A stretch of DNA of 64,000 nt, from positions 30,012,501 through 30,076,500 of the forward strand of contig JAIVEN010000008.1 of the NCBI GenBank assembly GCA_026686845.1. The letters are read 5' to 3'. A program made the translations under genes and the position numbers. Positions 19,957 to 32,628 of the stretch are shown here, piece by piece. Position 1 is the first letter of the stretch, and the number at the start of each line of letters is the position of its first letter. The DNA is from Adenanthera pavonina (taxonomy: Eukaryota > Streptophyta > Magnoliopsida > Fabales > Fabaceae). Under the pieces are notes generated by a model. The model ran no database searches, was not told the origin of the DNA, and was given only the letters and a program-made list of their open reading frames with translations.

Positions 19957-21647
19957 TGTTGGGAATTTCACTATGCACGCAGTGGAAAAACTATAAGAAA
20001 TTCCCTCCCATGGATCCATCAACATTGTTTAAATTGAGATGTAGAAAAGGCATTTACCTCTAGTGCATCCCTTGGTGCTCTTTTTCATTTCGTTGGACCC
20101 CAGAAACTAACGCGATTAGTCAACTCCCTCTACCGGTATCCACACGAACGGTGAGTCCAACTTGAACAGCTTGCTAGCACCTCTGGTTATGATGTCCATA
20201 CAATTCCGTACAAGTCAGTACGAGTCCGTACGCCTTCACTTTTTCATCCGTATAATTTTTCTTTCTGAGTGTATGGCCGCTCTCTTTTTAGGGTAATTCG
20301 AATTCTATTGATTTTGTATCCTAGTCTATATCAATATATAGATATGATTCGATATTTATTTAATCTAAATCAATAATTTAAACTAAATCAAATATTAATT
20401 AAATAGATTAGTTTGAATTTAAATCTATCTAATAGATTAAATTTAAATTAACTATCTAATATATATCCAGAATCAAATCTACATTTAATTTATCATATAA
20501 ATCAAATTTATATTATTAGTTTAAATTCACATTTAGAATCCAATCTAAATCAAATTTAGATTATGACATTAGTTTAAATTTAAATTTAAATCTATCATAT
20601 AGAATTAAATTTAAAACTAATTAATTTGAACAATATATATATTTTGAAATATATATATTAAATATATAATAGATCAAACATATATATATATTTCAAATTT
20701 TAATATATATATAATTCTATCACCCTAAATTGAACATTAAATTCATTGAATCTAGACACATTTTAGATTGAATGAATATGGACATTCTAGCTCGAGTTGG
20801 CCCATTCTTGTGTGTGACCCTGTAGGCCCATATGATGTTGGCAGTTGGCTGATAACACTATAGGACCCACAAGTCACAAGTAGCCTCTAGCAAGACATTG
20901 TGACTACCCTAATCATATAAGATTGGTGATCCGATACAACCTATCATATAACCTGATCACATCCCTTTTGTCTCATGATATATAGGTCAAGTATGAGGCA
21001 TGGAAACGTCATCCTTATTTTACTTGACCATCACATTCTCAATCTCCGTGTAGACTGACAGAACAAATGGAAACTCTTTCATTTGAGCACAGCATGCATT
21101 TTCCCAGTCTCGCTCATCGAGGGGTCCAGATATATCTCTCCATTAATTAGAGGGACAAATTCCATTTTGACCATTCATCTTCCTCCACACGAGTTCCACT
21201 ATGCCTGATCATAGCCTTTATGATCTCCCGATTAAAAGTGACTTTTGACTATGCCAAAGTATAGTGTTCCCCATATAGGAAGCCATGATGATCTTAGGTC
21301 TGAGGGTTTAGTGACACGGTTATATATATGAGATATGCTCATGACTTGATCCATGCAGCTACCTCATGACGGGTCAATTCAGTGCGTATTCTCTTATAGG
21401 AGCTTATGATTTTGATTTGTATCTTCATATATAATTATCAATCAAAATCATACTAGTCTTAATTCATTATTGTTCCCATAAAGATGATTGACTAGAGATA
21501 TTTAGGATAAAATAATTTATCCAAGTATATTATTATAAAGAAAAACATGCAAACAATATAATAATGTAAGAAAAAAAATACCTTTTTTTTTATAATGAAA
21601 CACAATGTTCATAATACAATGATTATTCTAGGGCACAATCTCCAACA
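19957..21647 (+). mobile_element. Solo LTR, TGTTGG...CCAACA family, copy A
   Basis: 1691 bp starting TGTTGGGAATTTC and ending CACAATCTCCAACA. Flanks CATAT and CGTAT form a 5-bp target duplication with one CpG-type mismatch, and the insertion lies exactly at the junction of two tandem TIR units. No coding sequence. The AT-rich 20300-20720 stretch is full of short inverted TAAATTTAAA and ATATAT runs. Related copies are at 38886 and 53202. TGTTGG/CCAACA ends suggest Ty1/copia, but there is no internal domain to prove it. Confidence 0.8.
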
Positions 21648-21652
21648 CGTAT

Positions 21653-22515
21653 GTTGTCCCATTTGGTTACCAGAAAGGGTGGTAATGGAATGGAATAATG
21701 ATCACTGTGAGTCAGTTTGGTATAAAATTAAGGAGATTGGGAAAAGTATTTTTTATATTTGATTAAGTAAAAAATAAAAAATGAAAAGACAAAAATGTAC
21801 CCTCCTTATCGTCTTCCTTCCTTCTTCCTTTCTTATCAAAGATGATTCAAGCACATACCTAGATTTGAAATTGAATCCAGTAAGAGTCAACTTAAAAATC
21901 TGCATCTCAAATTTAAACTAAAATCAACCTAGAAATTTTTTAATCAAAGTCGGCATCTTTAACATAGAAATCTTCAGCCTAGAAACCTTTGAATCAAAGT
22001 AGACAGACACATGAGAGCAAAAGGAGTGGCTGAAATCTTCATGAGTGTGCGATGGACGATGGTTGAAATCTTCGTGAGGTAGGGTGCGATGGATGATGGC
22101 TGAAGTTGTTCAACACGAGGAGATGGTGAAGCCTAAATCTAGTGATAATGAAGGTTCAAATATGGTGTTTGAATCTCGTAGGGGTGCATTTGAATTTGAT
22201 GAGTCATTGATGAAGCAAAGATAGATGCTGGGAGCCATCAATGTTGTGACTAGGAGAGTTGAGATTAGTAACGACAACAGTGACGACGATGGTGACAGGT
22301 TGATGCTCATCAACAAGAAACATTTCTAGTATCCGCTGATTCCTAGCCGTGGTTGTCCAGATTGCTTTGCTTTTTTTGGGGGAATCTTATCTCCCACATA
22401 TGTGGTAATAATGTCTCCCTGGAATGAGGATGAAGCCAACCAAACCATTCAACATGATGGAATTCGTACATGATTCCATTCCTTTACCATTGACCGCCCG
22501 CAACCAAATGAGGCT
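21653..22515 (+). repeat. TIR repeat unit, third tandem copy with right terminus
   Basis: Starts GTTGTCCCATTTGGTTACC and runs through the shared body to CTTATCTCCCACATATGTGG. Then come about 115 bases not seen after the other units, ending CAACCAAATGAGGCT. Read in reverse, that end is AGCCTCATTTGGTTG, matching the left terminus GGTCTCGTTTGGTTA at most positions: a terminal inverted repeat for the whole array. Confidence 0.7.
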
Positions 22516-22539
22516 ATATTCATAAAGCTAGAATCATAA

Positions 22540-24385
22540 AACACTGTTACTCCAATGTTTTTCTTTGTGCAGTTTGCATTTCCTTTTATTGTGCATTCTA
22601 CTGTAGACGATCCTATTCCCATGGGCTTCCCAAAGCCTCTACTTCACTCCTCAGAAGCCTTCTACAGTATTCTTCTTTTGGGCTTCATCTATATGCCTTT
22701 GGAGGCTTCCTAGCTATTATGGATTATTCCTTCTAGTTGTTTGGTTTGACAGAAGTGGAAATGGACATGGAGCTCTTATTTTTGTGCATTTGGTGCACTA
22801 AATTTGGCTTCCTCATGGAAATTGTTTCTATAAAAATAAATGGGGTCCTAGCGCTGAATGTGCTAGGGTTTTGTGATTTTGAGGTTAGGAGACATGATTT
22901 TGAGCCTTGGGAAGTTTGGATCTTGAATTTATTATGATTTCCACTTTCCCCTCTCCTCTTTCTTCAAGCCTTATAAGTGGTTTTCGTGGTTGATACTTGG
23001 GTTTTGATTTGGTTAAGATTTCACCGATTAAATTTTGAATGCTTTAATGAAGTATTGTTTGGTGTTTACAAGATTTAGATAGTGACTTTTGGGTGTCTAA
23101 GTTGCGATTCCTCCAAACCCTAGGCTGTAACTTTGGGATTTTCATAATATCTAAATTGTGTAGGCTCTTCTTTGGTTTTATGAGTTGATTTTGGTTTAAT
23201 GATAAGTGGGCATGGTGTTGGTGACTTGTTTTCATTGGGTTTAAGCTTAGATCACCGAATTAGGTTCTATCGAAGGTTGCATCATCTCATGATTTGGGTG
23301 TTTGATAAATATATAGGGTGTGAGCTTGCTTAATTGAACTTTTTACACTCTTGGAAGACATTTGGAAGGAACAAATCCTTTAGTAAGTGATTACTATGGT
23401 ATATGAAGAATTTTGGCTTGGTAAGCATTAAATGGCCTTGTGTAGGTTCTAACTCATATTTGAGAAGCCATATGTTAACTTGGTTTTACCCCTCTTGTGT
23501 GTGTATGTGGAGTTGGTAATCCAATAGCCTATCGTGGTTTGTGTGTATGTACAAACAACTTGAGGGATAACCCTCTTGTGTGTGTGTGTAGTTGATGCTC
23601 CGACGGTCTACTGGGGAGTAACTCTTGTTTTATGTATATGCATTAAACTTTTCGTATCATGATATTTATCGATTATGGCATGGCTAGCAAGCTTCTTGTG
23701 CTTTATCCTCTCTTCAAACTTATAACAAGAAATGGCTAATGGCTATATCTATATATGTGTAAATAATAGAACTTTGACGTATAAGCATGATGCATGAATA
23801 CTTGTGCATACCTATGATTATGTTTTGTATGATAGTGCAATGCTAGCATGATGATACATATGATGAAATGACATGTTAGCATGACATATTGGCATTGTCA
23901 CTAGTTATATATTGTTGGGCATGATATTGTTGGATGACCATGTTAGTGAATACCACATGATATGTCAATCCACTAAATGGCACACTAGGCCTTGTATCAA
24001 GGTGGTAAGGCTTATGATATCCTTGTTACTAAATAGTTATCTCTTGGCTGGGAAACTCAAGTGGCTATAGATTGAGGATACATCTTCTCTAAATGGCCAT
24101 CAATTCGGATGGTCTAGGGGAAAGAGAGCCATGGTCCAACCACATGAGTGTAGTGGCCTTTGGCCAGTTACAACTAATGGCTTAGTGGTTTCCCCGGAAT
24201 TAACCTTTATTGGTTGTTGAAAAGGTACTAGTTGTTGGGGTTACCCTATGATGGTAACTAGCTTATGGTTCTAGTTGTGATCTTATGGGTTCTTTGCTTA
24301 TCACTCTCATTGCATCATCTCATTCATAATTGTGCATTTGGAAGTATATCTTGAAATTTTAGGCTTGTTTCAAGTTACCCTTGGT
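22540..24385 (+). mobile_element. TGTAACA-family LTR fragment, left part (split by hAT)
   Basis: No coding sequence. Landmarks such as the CTTTCCCCTCTCCTCTTTCTTC block near 22950 and CATCAATTCGGATGGTCTAGG near 24100 match the fragment at 47082 and the reverse complement of 4322-6565. The left boundary is approximate. The fragment stops at the hAT insertion and resumes at 36380, where the expected next sequence is found. Confidence 0.6.
24378..24385. repeat. hAT target-site duplication (left copy)
   Basis: CCCTTGGT; the right copy at 36372-36379 is CCCTTAGT, 7 of 8 identical. Eight bases is the hAT length. Confidence 0.75.
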
Positions 24386-24488
24386 TAGAGGTGGGAAAGC
24401 AGGCCGGCCTATCACGGGCTCAAGTTTTGGCAGGGTGGGGTAGGCTGGGGGATCCATTGGGGTGGGCCATAAAATCTCTAGTTCGTCC

Positions 24489-27400
24489 TATAACATCTTA
24501 CTTTTGTACCCATTTTTCCATACATTAGACCTCATTAGAGTTCAATTATACATGATTAGAAGCTTGAATCACATAAAGATTGAAAATAAAATTTCCATTT
24601 TTCACCACAAAATTTACAAATTCATAACTAATTCTACAAAAATTATCTTGAAGTGATTCAACTTTCTAAAAATATAAAAAAAAATTCTTTGCATGGGAAA
24701 AATAATAATTTAGATATTTACAAGGCCAATTTGTACAGTTTATTCCTTAAAATTTACTGTATATTTGGTCATTTTATGTCTTCCCAGGATTTTGGTCTTG
24801 ATTTTAAAAATTCATATCTCCTCCTATCTTGAACCAAATCATGTGAAATTTATGTCATTTGAAAGCCCTATATGTATAATTTTCAGAATTAGTTTTCTTT
24901 TACATTTATTCTTCTTGTACAAGGCATGACATTAACTTTAACTATTATGGGTCAGAACTCAACTTTAACTAGAACAATTTATGAAAAACTTACATATCTT
25001 TTACTATAGAACTCAAATTACTTCCAAATCTGTGGCATCTTAAACCTAAGTCATAGATATTTTCATAAATATAAACCACTAAATTTTTGGATATCTACAT
25101 GATTTTATATTACCTTTTGAAGTTTCTAGTACCTATAATCAAACTTCCAGTTCTCCCAACTATGCCCTATTTTGAACTCTTTCTTCATAAATTCATCATA
25201 AATCATGTACTTATCCAAATTGAGTGATCTTTGGCTCTTTGAAAAGCTTATTTTATCTACTTTCAGGACATATATACTAATTATATATCATACCCCATCT
25301 CATATAAATAGTACCTATGTCTCTATCAGGACATACACAAGATTATACATAATATCCCTAAATACAATGTCATAGCTTAAATTATCAATTCAAGCATTAA
25401 TTCCCTTTTCTTGCTCCATAGCTCCCTTGTCTTCAATGTCATTGCTTGTACCTAATGTAGTTTTCATTTTGGAAGGGTGAGATTTATTGAATCTTGGTGG
25501 CAATCACCATTCATACAATCATATTATCACATTGAGCATATAATCATCATAAAACATCAAATTAATACTTTTAAACATTTATGCCATAATATTGTACAAA
25601 AATTTTGGTAGAGTTTCATTTTGTATTTTGGACATCTCAGGGTCTCAAAACCCCTCAAATAACTCAGCCAACATTCTTAAAGCATCACAAATCAGCATGT
25701 CAAATAATAAGCAAGTCATCGAATTCATTGAAAATCACATGACAATATAAGGCAAGAATAGGTAATTGCTACCTTCTTGCATTCTTTGGATTTTCACTCT
25801 TTGAACTCCCTTCCCTTGACCTTCTATAACTTCTTTGAACCTATATACATCACCAATTAAGCACATAAACCTATAGTTCTTGGCTTTGCACTACAAAGTG
25901 CTCATCAAACCCTTTAAATTTCACTTTGAAATTCTTTTGGTTTTTCTTTGAACCAATACTTGTATTTAAGATTTTGGACCAAAGGGAATCCATTTTTGAG
26001 GTCAAAATTATGAAATTCCAACTCTAAATACTTTGCCTATTCTGACCGAAATTCATGAAGAAAGAAGGAAAAAAATGATTTACTTTGAAATTCAACAAAC
26101 TACTACCAAATCCTTGTTTCAAGTTGCTAGCACATGATTTCCCCTAGATTTATTGCATGAAAACTCCACTTTCTTCACTTCCTACCATGGTCAAAAATCA
26201 TATACAGAGAGAGGAGGAAGAGTACTCCATTAAACCATTTCAATCTACTCAAAACTACAAGCTAGAAGACACAAAATATCACCTTGCACTTTATCCTCCA
26301 AGCTTTGAACTCTAGCTTCCATTTTCTCTTCTCCTTTCTTCCTTCTTTTCTTTGGTTTTCCTTGAAGCTCACTCTCTCTTTTGGCAGCTGCAGGCGTCGC
26401 AAAGAATGGAAAGAAAGAGAGACAATTGTTTACTTAATTAACATGGCTAATTACTAAATTAACTTTGGTCACTTTTTGGACAACTTCTCCAAGAAGTAGT
26501 CTCCAAAAATAATTAATTATTCAATTTCCCCATGTAGTCAATTGCTACTGACCTCTGAATTGGGAGAGGAATTAGGTAATTAACTTAGTTAATTACCTTG
26601 CTAATCATGATTATTGTCTTTTGGTCAAAAAACTTTATTTTCTTTGAGAAGTATTGAACAAAATCATTTAAATAAATTCCCTCCATATCCCTCACATCCT
26701 TGGTCACGCCATATTGAGGGAAATTGTCCAAAAATGCTTTATAAATTTTAATGGACCAAAATACCATTTACCAATAACTTTTACTGATTAATTACTTTTA
26801 CCGTAATTGTCATTAAATTGGTATAGGATTATCTAAAAATTACTTTTGGACTAACATCATTATCTTGACCCAAAATATGTCTGGGTAGGGTCCATTTACT
26901 TTCATTGACACAGCTCAAATTTTCATGCAGTCTAAAATAACATTTATCGTGTAAAATATTAATAATAAACTTTGATACCTAATAAATATTATATTGATCT
27001 CATTAACTTCAAAACATAATTCTATTGGGTTTGGCTCATCAAGAGCTTCATTTTTACTATAATTTTTATATTTACAAAAATACCCTTGATCCAGGGCTAA
27101 TTTATAATTTTTGAAACTTTCAAGTCCTTTTTTCGTAATTTGCCCCAAGGACTAATTTGTAATAAAATTTCTTCTTTTTGGGGACTAAATTGCAAAGTAT
27201 TTTCATTTCTTTGTGCTAAATTATGATTTTCTCATTTTCTAGTCTAACTTGAAAAATGACCAATTTGCCTTTTTTCGTTTCTTTCTGTGTCTCTTGTTTT
27301 TTGCTGGTTTTCTGTATATTTTACACTATTAGTATTTTTTCCTTGGGCCATAAATGAAATTTTCACATTTTATTCCCTAACTTGAGAAATAACCTTTTTG

Positions 27401-27733
27401 CCTTTGAGTTGGGTCAAAGACATAATTATTAATTCTTTCGGGTACTTTCATGTAATTTTTTTAAGACCAATTTTGATCATTTCTTTTTTACTATTCACAT
27501 TAACTTTCAAATTGATCTATCTCTCGACTTAAATCTCCCAGCTACGCAATACTTATACCATTGCGTTCAGCTCGGGACGAGCTTCTATTCAAGTGGTATA
27601 CTGTATACTTTCCAGAGTAAGTTATGGAATTAATTTTTACTTAGTACCTTATGAAAAATTAATTCCAATTACTTACTTCCTTTCCAATCTCTTCATGCAT
27701 TTTATGGTATCCCATAAAAATAAGGATATTACA
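24489..27733. mobile_element. Solo LTR of the TGTAACA family inside the hAT
   Basis: 3245 bp from TATAACATCTTAC (TG decayed to TA) to AAGGATATTACA, flanked by CGTCC and CGTCG (4 of 5). No coding sequence, no PBS or polypurine tract. Sequence at 24750-25100 is the approximate reverse complement of 49250-49560 (for example ATGAATTTTTAAA next to the CAAAATCCT motif), so it belongs to the same family as 47082-49855 in opposite orientation. Confidence 0.7.
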
Positions 27734-27738
27734 CGTCG

Positions 27739-28047
27739 TGCTGTACATAGGTTGGCAAGCCAAATGGGCTAGCCTGTTTTTTTTTCTTGTTTGGTAAAAC
27801 CATCAATTTCCTATTCACTTTTTCCTGTTTGATACTTGAAGTCTTAAACCATGATACATTAACACATTGACATGGTAATACTGCATGTAACATTTAGTCT
27901 AACAAAGTAAAATACAACTAAAATTACAATATAAAACCAACCAAATGTCTAAACTTCAAAAGTCCATATTACAATACAACACCAAGTCACCAACCAAATG
28001 TCCAAACTCCAAATCCTAAAGTTCAAATTCTCATAGTGCAATAATTT
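27739..28047. other. 3' non-coding part of the hAT
   Basis: Contains GGTTGGCAAGCC and AAATGGGCTAGCC subterminal-type motifs and a T-run at 27777-27785, then AT-rich sequence to the transposase stop codon. Confidence 0.55.
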
Positions 28048-28554
28048 TCAATTATCGTCATCACATTCAAAGATCACATTTGAAGCAGCTTGATCTGGAT
28101 GAACATTAATCTTTAAATCATTGTCATTCTCTCCATCATCATCTAGAGCAAACAATAAAATAAAATAAAGGTACATATTATTAAATATTATTTGGTATGC
28201 TTGAATACCTTATGATAAATATATGTAAATATATAATATAAATGACGATATAAGTATATTACCATTATTTTCAAATCCAACCAATCAACTACAAGTGCAA
28301 ATAAGAGCTTGAACATTATCTAGAAGAAGGAAAGATTGATACTTTGTAAGAACACGTGATCCAATGCTAAAGCCTGATTCACTAGCCATAGTGGTGATTG
28401 GAATACTAAGTATATCATATGCCATCCTTGAGAGAATAGGAAATTGATCTTTATTAGTCTTTCAAATCAAGACATCTAATTATGGAAATAAGTGAGGCTC
28501 AAGTGTTACTTCTTCCATATAATAATCCAATTTAGATTTTGCAATGGAAATACC
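28048..28554 (-). pseudogene. hAT transposase, C-terminal dimerisation (hATC) exons
   Basis: Reading right to left, 28554-28263 encodes the hATC dimerisation domain: a KLDYYMEE start, then FPILSRMAYDILSIPITT and ASESGFSIGSRVLTKY, and NVQALICT near its end. In-frame stops are visible in the linker after PHLFP and after ICTCS. A GT donor at 28262-28261 and an AG acceptor at 28144-28143 lead to a last exon (28142-28048) coding an acidic tail and ending in TGA. hATC is the dimer interface and completes the RNase H-like catalytic fold. Its N-terminal partner is at 33579-35313; the 4.9-kb LTR element sits between them, inserted in this exon. Confidence 0.85.
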
Positions 28555-29412
28555 TGATAGAGGATGGCTTGGACAAATTCAGGAACATGGTAGGAGGCTT
28601 TATCACTTGGAAAGATTCAAGCCCAAGAGAAGCCTATTGGAAGATATTACTTAAAAGATCTTGTGCTTCACTAAAATAGCATGTGACTTAAGCATTATTG
28701 GGCTTAATTAGTATTAATTTTGTTTTATTAATTATGGGCTAAACTTAAGTAACTAATAAAGCCCAATTGATTAATTAATAGTCTTTTTGATGGCCTAACT
28801 TGTAAATAAACATGTCATGTGCCAAACATGTGATTTCATTAATGTGGTAGCATGTTTATAAGGGCTTAGGTATTATTTTATTATTTTTTATGAATTTTCG
28901 TTATTTTATTTTAGGGCTTTATTTTATTAGTTTTCTAGGTCCAATAGGAGTGTTATTTGAGCCCAAAGTCTCCTAATCCTATTAGGACTACTTGAGCCCA
29001 AATTAATTAGGGTTTTTAGGTTTATTAGGTTAGATTTTACTTAGCCTATTTAAGGCTATCTTTTATGTGCTTTTTTTTAGATTTGGAATGGTTAAAATTT
29101 CAGACTTTTGTGAGTTTCTCTTGTCTTCTTTGAGTGCTATGATGAAACTTTGACTTATTAAGGAATTGGTCAATCCTTGTGGCGTCACCGGAACTAGGGT
29201 TCAAGAGATCGGTTCTCTTGGGTTCTAATTCATCAAGACCAACATCTATCCATCTTATTTCTTTATTTTGGCTTTTCTTTAGCTTATGTTCTTGTGCATT
29301 TAAGTTGTTTTATTTGCTGTCTAGTCTTTGTGTTCCTTGTTTCGTAAAGATCCGGGTGTCTTAGGCATCAAAGTGGGTTCTTTAGACGAGATCCATAAGG
29401 GTTCACTTATCA
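28555..29412 (+). repeat. 5' LTR of the LARD-like element
   Basis: TGATAGAGG...GGTTCACTTATCA, 858 bp. The second half includes a GGTTCTCTTGGGTTCTAATT block shared with the 3' LTR. Confidence 0.87.
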
Positions 29413-29414
29413 TT

Positions 29415-29426
29415 TGGCATCAGAGC
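29415..29426 (+). other. Primer-binding site of the LARD-like element
   Basis: TGGCATCAGAGC differs at one base from the initiator tRNA-Met PBS and lies two bases after the LTR. Confidence 0.85.
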
Positions 29427-30350
29427 TTAGGTTTGCAGATCAAGGTGTATTTTTCTGTTTTGTTTCTTCCTCTTTGTTTCATTTTATTTTCGTTGCATCT
29501 AGAAAATTTGTGTCACTGCTCATCCGTATGATTATCACTATTCACTATTTACTTTTGTACAGTACTGTTCATGGTCACTGTGCGTGCACTATGCATAGCT
29601 ACTATTCACCACTACTGTGTGTAGCTACTGTTCACCGTTACTATTTTGTAGCTACTATTGACCGTACTGTTTTAGTTTTGCTTCTTGTGAGTTGCCCAGA
29701 GTAAAAAATAATAGCAGCAAAAAAAATTAAAAAAGAAAAAAAATCTGAGAAAAGAAGAGAGGTTGATTGCTAAAAAAAATATTAAAAAAAAGAAAAAATA
29801 TGAAAAAATAATATAGCAGCAAAAAATATATAGCAAAAAAAAAAGAAAAAAAATATTTGATTCAATTTGATTGACTTAATTTATCGACTTTGGTGGTCCT
29901 TAATTCACTTAAGTTGGTTCCTTTTCTTTTCAATTTTTCATTGTTCCATTTTGTATTTTCTAGCTTCTTTTCATTTGCTTCCTTGCTGAAATTTTCAATT
30001 CCTTCGTGCTCATTTTGTGTTGGTCATTGCTTGATTAGATTAGAATCTTTGAGAACTTTAATTTTAGGCTTTAGTTTTCTATGATTGCCACTTCTTTAAA
30101 AACTAATTTCCTTTTGATTGAAGTTGTGGTTTTAATTTAGCACTCTCATAAGAAAGCAAGCTTTGAGTGGAAAAAGGCAAGAGAGAAATTGAATCATATC
30201 TGAAAAAACCTTGATTTGGTGTTAAACACCAGTGCATTTGTATTATTTGAGTGAAACACGTGAGAGAGTGTGTGAGATCCCTATTTCTTTTCTCTTTGTT
30301 TTAAACTAACATTTCATATTATAAACATTGTTGTTAGAGAAGTTAATTTT
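29427..30350 (+). other. Leader region of the LARD-like element
   Basis: Non-coding. Contains repeated ACTATTCAC/TACTGTTCA phrases (29535-29665) and an A-rich, AGCAGCAAAAAA-punctuated tract (29704-29850). Confidence 0.7.
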
Positions 30351-30389
30351 AAGGCCTTAGTAAGGACTTTCAATGATCAAATTAAGGAA

Positions 30390-30698
30390 GTGAATGCAAA
30401 ATTGGCTAGCCTAGAGTTTCCTTCTAAAACTAAAGCAAGGAGTAATCCAAAGGTTCTTGCTCACATGGATGTTCTTAGCAACATCAAACTGAAGATCCCA
30501 CTATTTCATGGTGAGAAAAATCCTGATGTTTACTTGGATTGGGAAAGAAAGGTTGAACAAGCCTTTGCATGCTGTAACTACTCCGAAATAGAGAAGGCAC
30601 AGTGTGCATACCTTCGATTGGGTAAAAAGGTTGCTACTTGGTGGAAACGGATGGAAACTAGACGAGCTACAAATGGAGAACCTTTCATTATAACATGA
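30390..30698 (+). pseudogene. Gag remnant, Ty3/gypsy type
   Basis: About 103 codons (open slightly further upstream) with a coil-like KEVNAKLASLE start and the capsid signature IPLFHGEKNPDVYLDWERKVE, then CAYLRLGKKVATWWKRM. This matches the beginning of the retrotransposon-gag domain of plant Ty3/gypsy elements. It ends at TGA 30696-30698; short Gag-like reading resumes after it (EMRAILRQKYM) but is soon lost. No zinc knuckle. Confidence 0.75.
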
Positions 30699-30892
30699 AA
30701 TGAAATGAGAGCAATCTTGAGGCAAAAATACATGACATCCAGAGCTAAAAGTGTGGTTGAACATTCCAAGGAGATGCAAATGCCCGTGGTCCAAGATTCA
30801 TGTGATTCCCATATGGAGAAAGACGATCAAGCGGATGAGAAGTTGCTACCATTTTAACAACCGATGATGGAACAAGAGAATCTACTATAGGT

Positions 30893-31573
30893 ATGCCCAA
30901 ACCTCAAAATTCTAATATTGATATCTCTTATGATTTAGGATGTGATAATTCTGATAAGATGAATATTGTTTGCATTGATGATATCTCTTGCAATAGATCA
31001 ATTGAATTGGAAAGCAAGTATGAATGTGTTGAACCTGAGAATATCAATAATTTTGATGATGTTGCTTATGTTGAATAGATTGATTGCTTGCATCAATTAG
31101 AGGAGAATATTGATCTAGAAGTTGCTAGTACTTTTGATTCTAATGGTGTTTCTAATTAGTATCAATTGAAAAATGAATTTCGTGACTGTACTAATGAGAT
31201 TAACCATGATTGCATGCAACTTTTAGAAGAAAAATATGATTTATTTGTTGCTAATGATTTGGTGGAACACTATGTGGATAATGGTATGATTCCTTTGGGA
31301 ATTGACTCTTATAATTACATTGATGATGAGCAAATTGACATAGTAATTGGAGATTATGCTTTTGATTCTAACTTGAATGAGCATGTTAGTCTTTGTTCTT
31401 TTGTAGTGGAAAAGGCCCATGCATCATTGCCATGTAATTTAGGTGAAACTCATGAGAAAATAAAGAGTAAGCTTAAGTGGAAAAACATGAGTGGGAAAAC
31501 TAAGAGAGAAAGAGTCCACAAAAATACAAAGAGTTCAAAAAGAATAAGTGAGAAAAAATTGAGAGAAGATTGA
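30893..31573 (+). CDS. Acidic ORFs of unknown function in the LARD-like element
   Basis: Two frames, 30893-31078 (61 codons) and 31166-31573 (135 codons), with similar strongly acidic, Asp/Asn-rich composition; the gap between them holds stops (TAG near 31076 and near 31157). The longer one begins with a Glu/Asn-rich segment (EEKYDLFVANDLVEHY), has an Asp-rich middle (YNYIDDEQIDIVIGDY) and ends in a Lys/Arg-rich tail. I do not recognise the family. It could be a degenerate linker between the Gag remnant and the lost pol, or a lineage-specific protein. Start codons are not decisive. Confidence 0.4.
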
Positions 31574-32612
31574 AAAAGAGAAAGAAAAAGAGAGAAAAAA
31601 GAAAAGAAAAGGAGAGTTTCAGGAAGAATGAAAGTGAAAGTAAGCTTAAAGTAATTTGTACAAAACTTCTTTCTTCTTCACCTCGTCTGTCTTATGTGTC
31701 TTCAGTGTATTTTCTTTGTCCTTTCAATTATGTTTCTAATTTCTTTAAATTATGTCATCCATCATTGTTGCAAGAGTCCATAATTTCTTTTGAGTCCAAA
31801 TTGCATGAGTTAATAATGAGTCCATTAGTTACTTTAGTGCCTTCTTTCTCCATCTATGTCATTCCATCTCATCATCATAGTGTTTTGTATTTCTTATGTA
31901 TTAGTGAAGTAATCCCTATAAATTTTATGTTTTATGTTTATTGTGTGACTCATAAGTCATGTGTCTTTTTGGTTGTTTGTTGGTTTATCCCATTTCACCT
32001 TCATGAGTCTTTTGTGTTCCATTTTCTATTCAACTCATTTTCTTCTTCTTATTCTATGTTAGTGTGTGTCCCTTTAGTCATTACATCTCCATCTTTGTTC
32101 TATCATTGTGCGTCATTAATGTTAACGAAATCTTTTCAAGTTTTGCATTTATTGCATTATGTTCAAATCTGTCCAGATTTTGTGTTCCTTAGTTTTTCTA
32201 GTACTTTGGTTTTAATTAAGTCTTCTTGTGTGCCATTTTGTCCCTATTTGTTTCTCTATGTGTCCCTTAAGATCTTGGTCCCATTTAAGTATTCGTGTCA
32301 AGTTTGTGTCTAACTATTTACTGCAGGTCATTGGTGTATATGCTATGAAGAAAAGTTCAATTTCTTATACACCAATGCTTGAAGATAGGACTTATGAAAT
32401 TCAAATTAAAAGTGTGAAGGTTTCTGATATTGGAACAATGTTCTGGTTCAAAAAGCCAAGGAAGAATGTTGTCCTTCACATTCATGCAAGGAATAAATTA
32501 CAGATGCATCAATCAAGCTTGAAAGGTAAGTATACTCCATATAATTTATTTGATGAGTTTAATCGTTCCCTTTCCTTCCATGTAGATTATAGAGATTCGA
32601 GGATGAATCTTT
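31574..32612 (+). other. Non-coding internal region of the LARD-like element
   Basis: T-rich and open in one frame (31570-32313) only because of composition; its translation is Phe/Ser/Leu-rich with no motif. The last part (about 32320-32628) reads as a short tail ending MNLLEDGGND over the polypurine tract, a common feature of the Ty3/gypsy 3' end. Confidence 0.6.
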
Positions 32613-32628
32613 TGGAAGATGGAGGGAA
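32613..32628 (+). other. Polypurine tract of the LARD-like element
   Basis: TGGAAGATGGAGGGAA sits directly before the 3' LTR start TGACAGAGG. Confidence 0.75.

Noticed and set aside
29704..29850. A-rich tract as a LINE/SINE poly-A tail
   Set aside because: Lies inside the LARD leader without target duplications or an adjoining SINE body.
31570..32313. 247-codon open frame in the LARD-like element
   Set aside because: Phe/Ser/Leu-rich translation of T-rich DNA with no motif, starting in a Lys/Arg low-complexity stretch; likely composition-driven.
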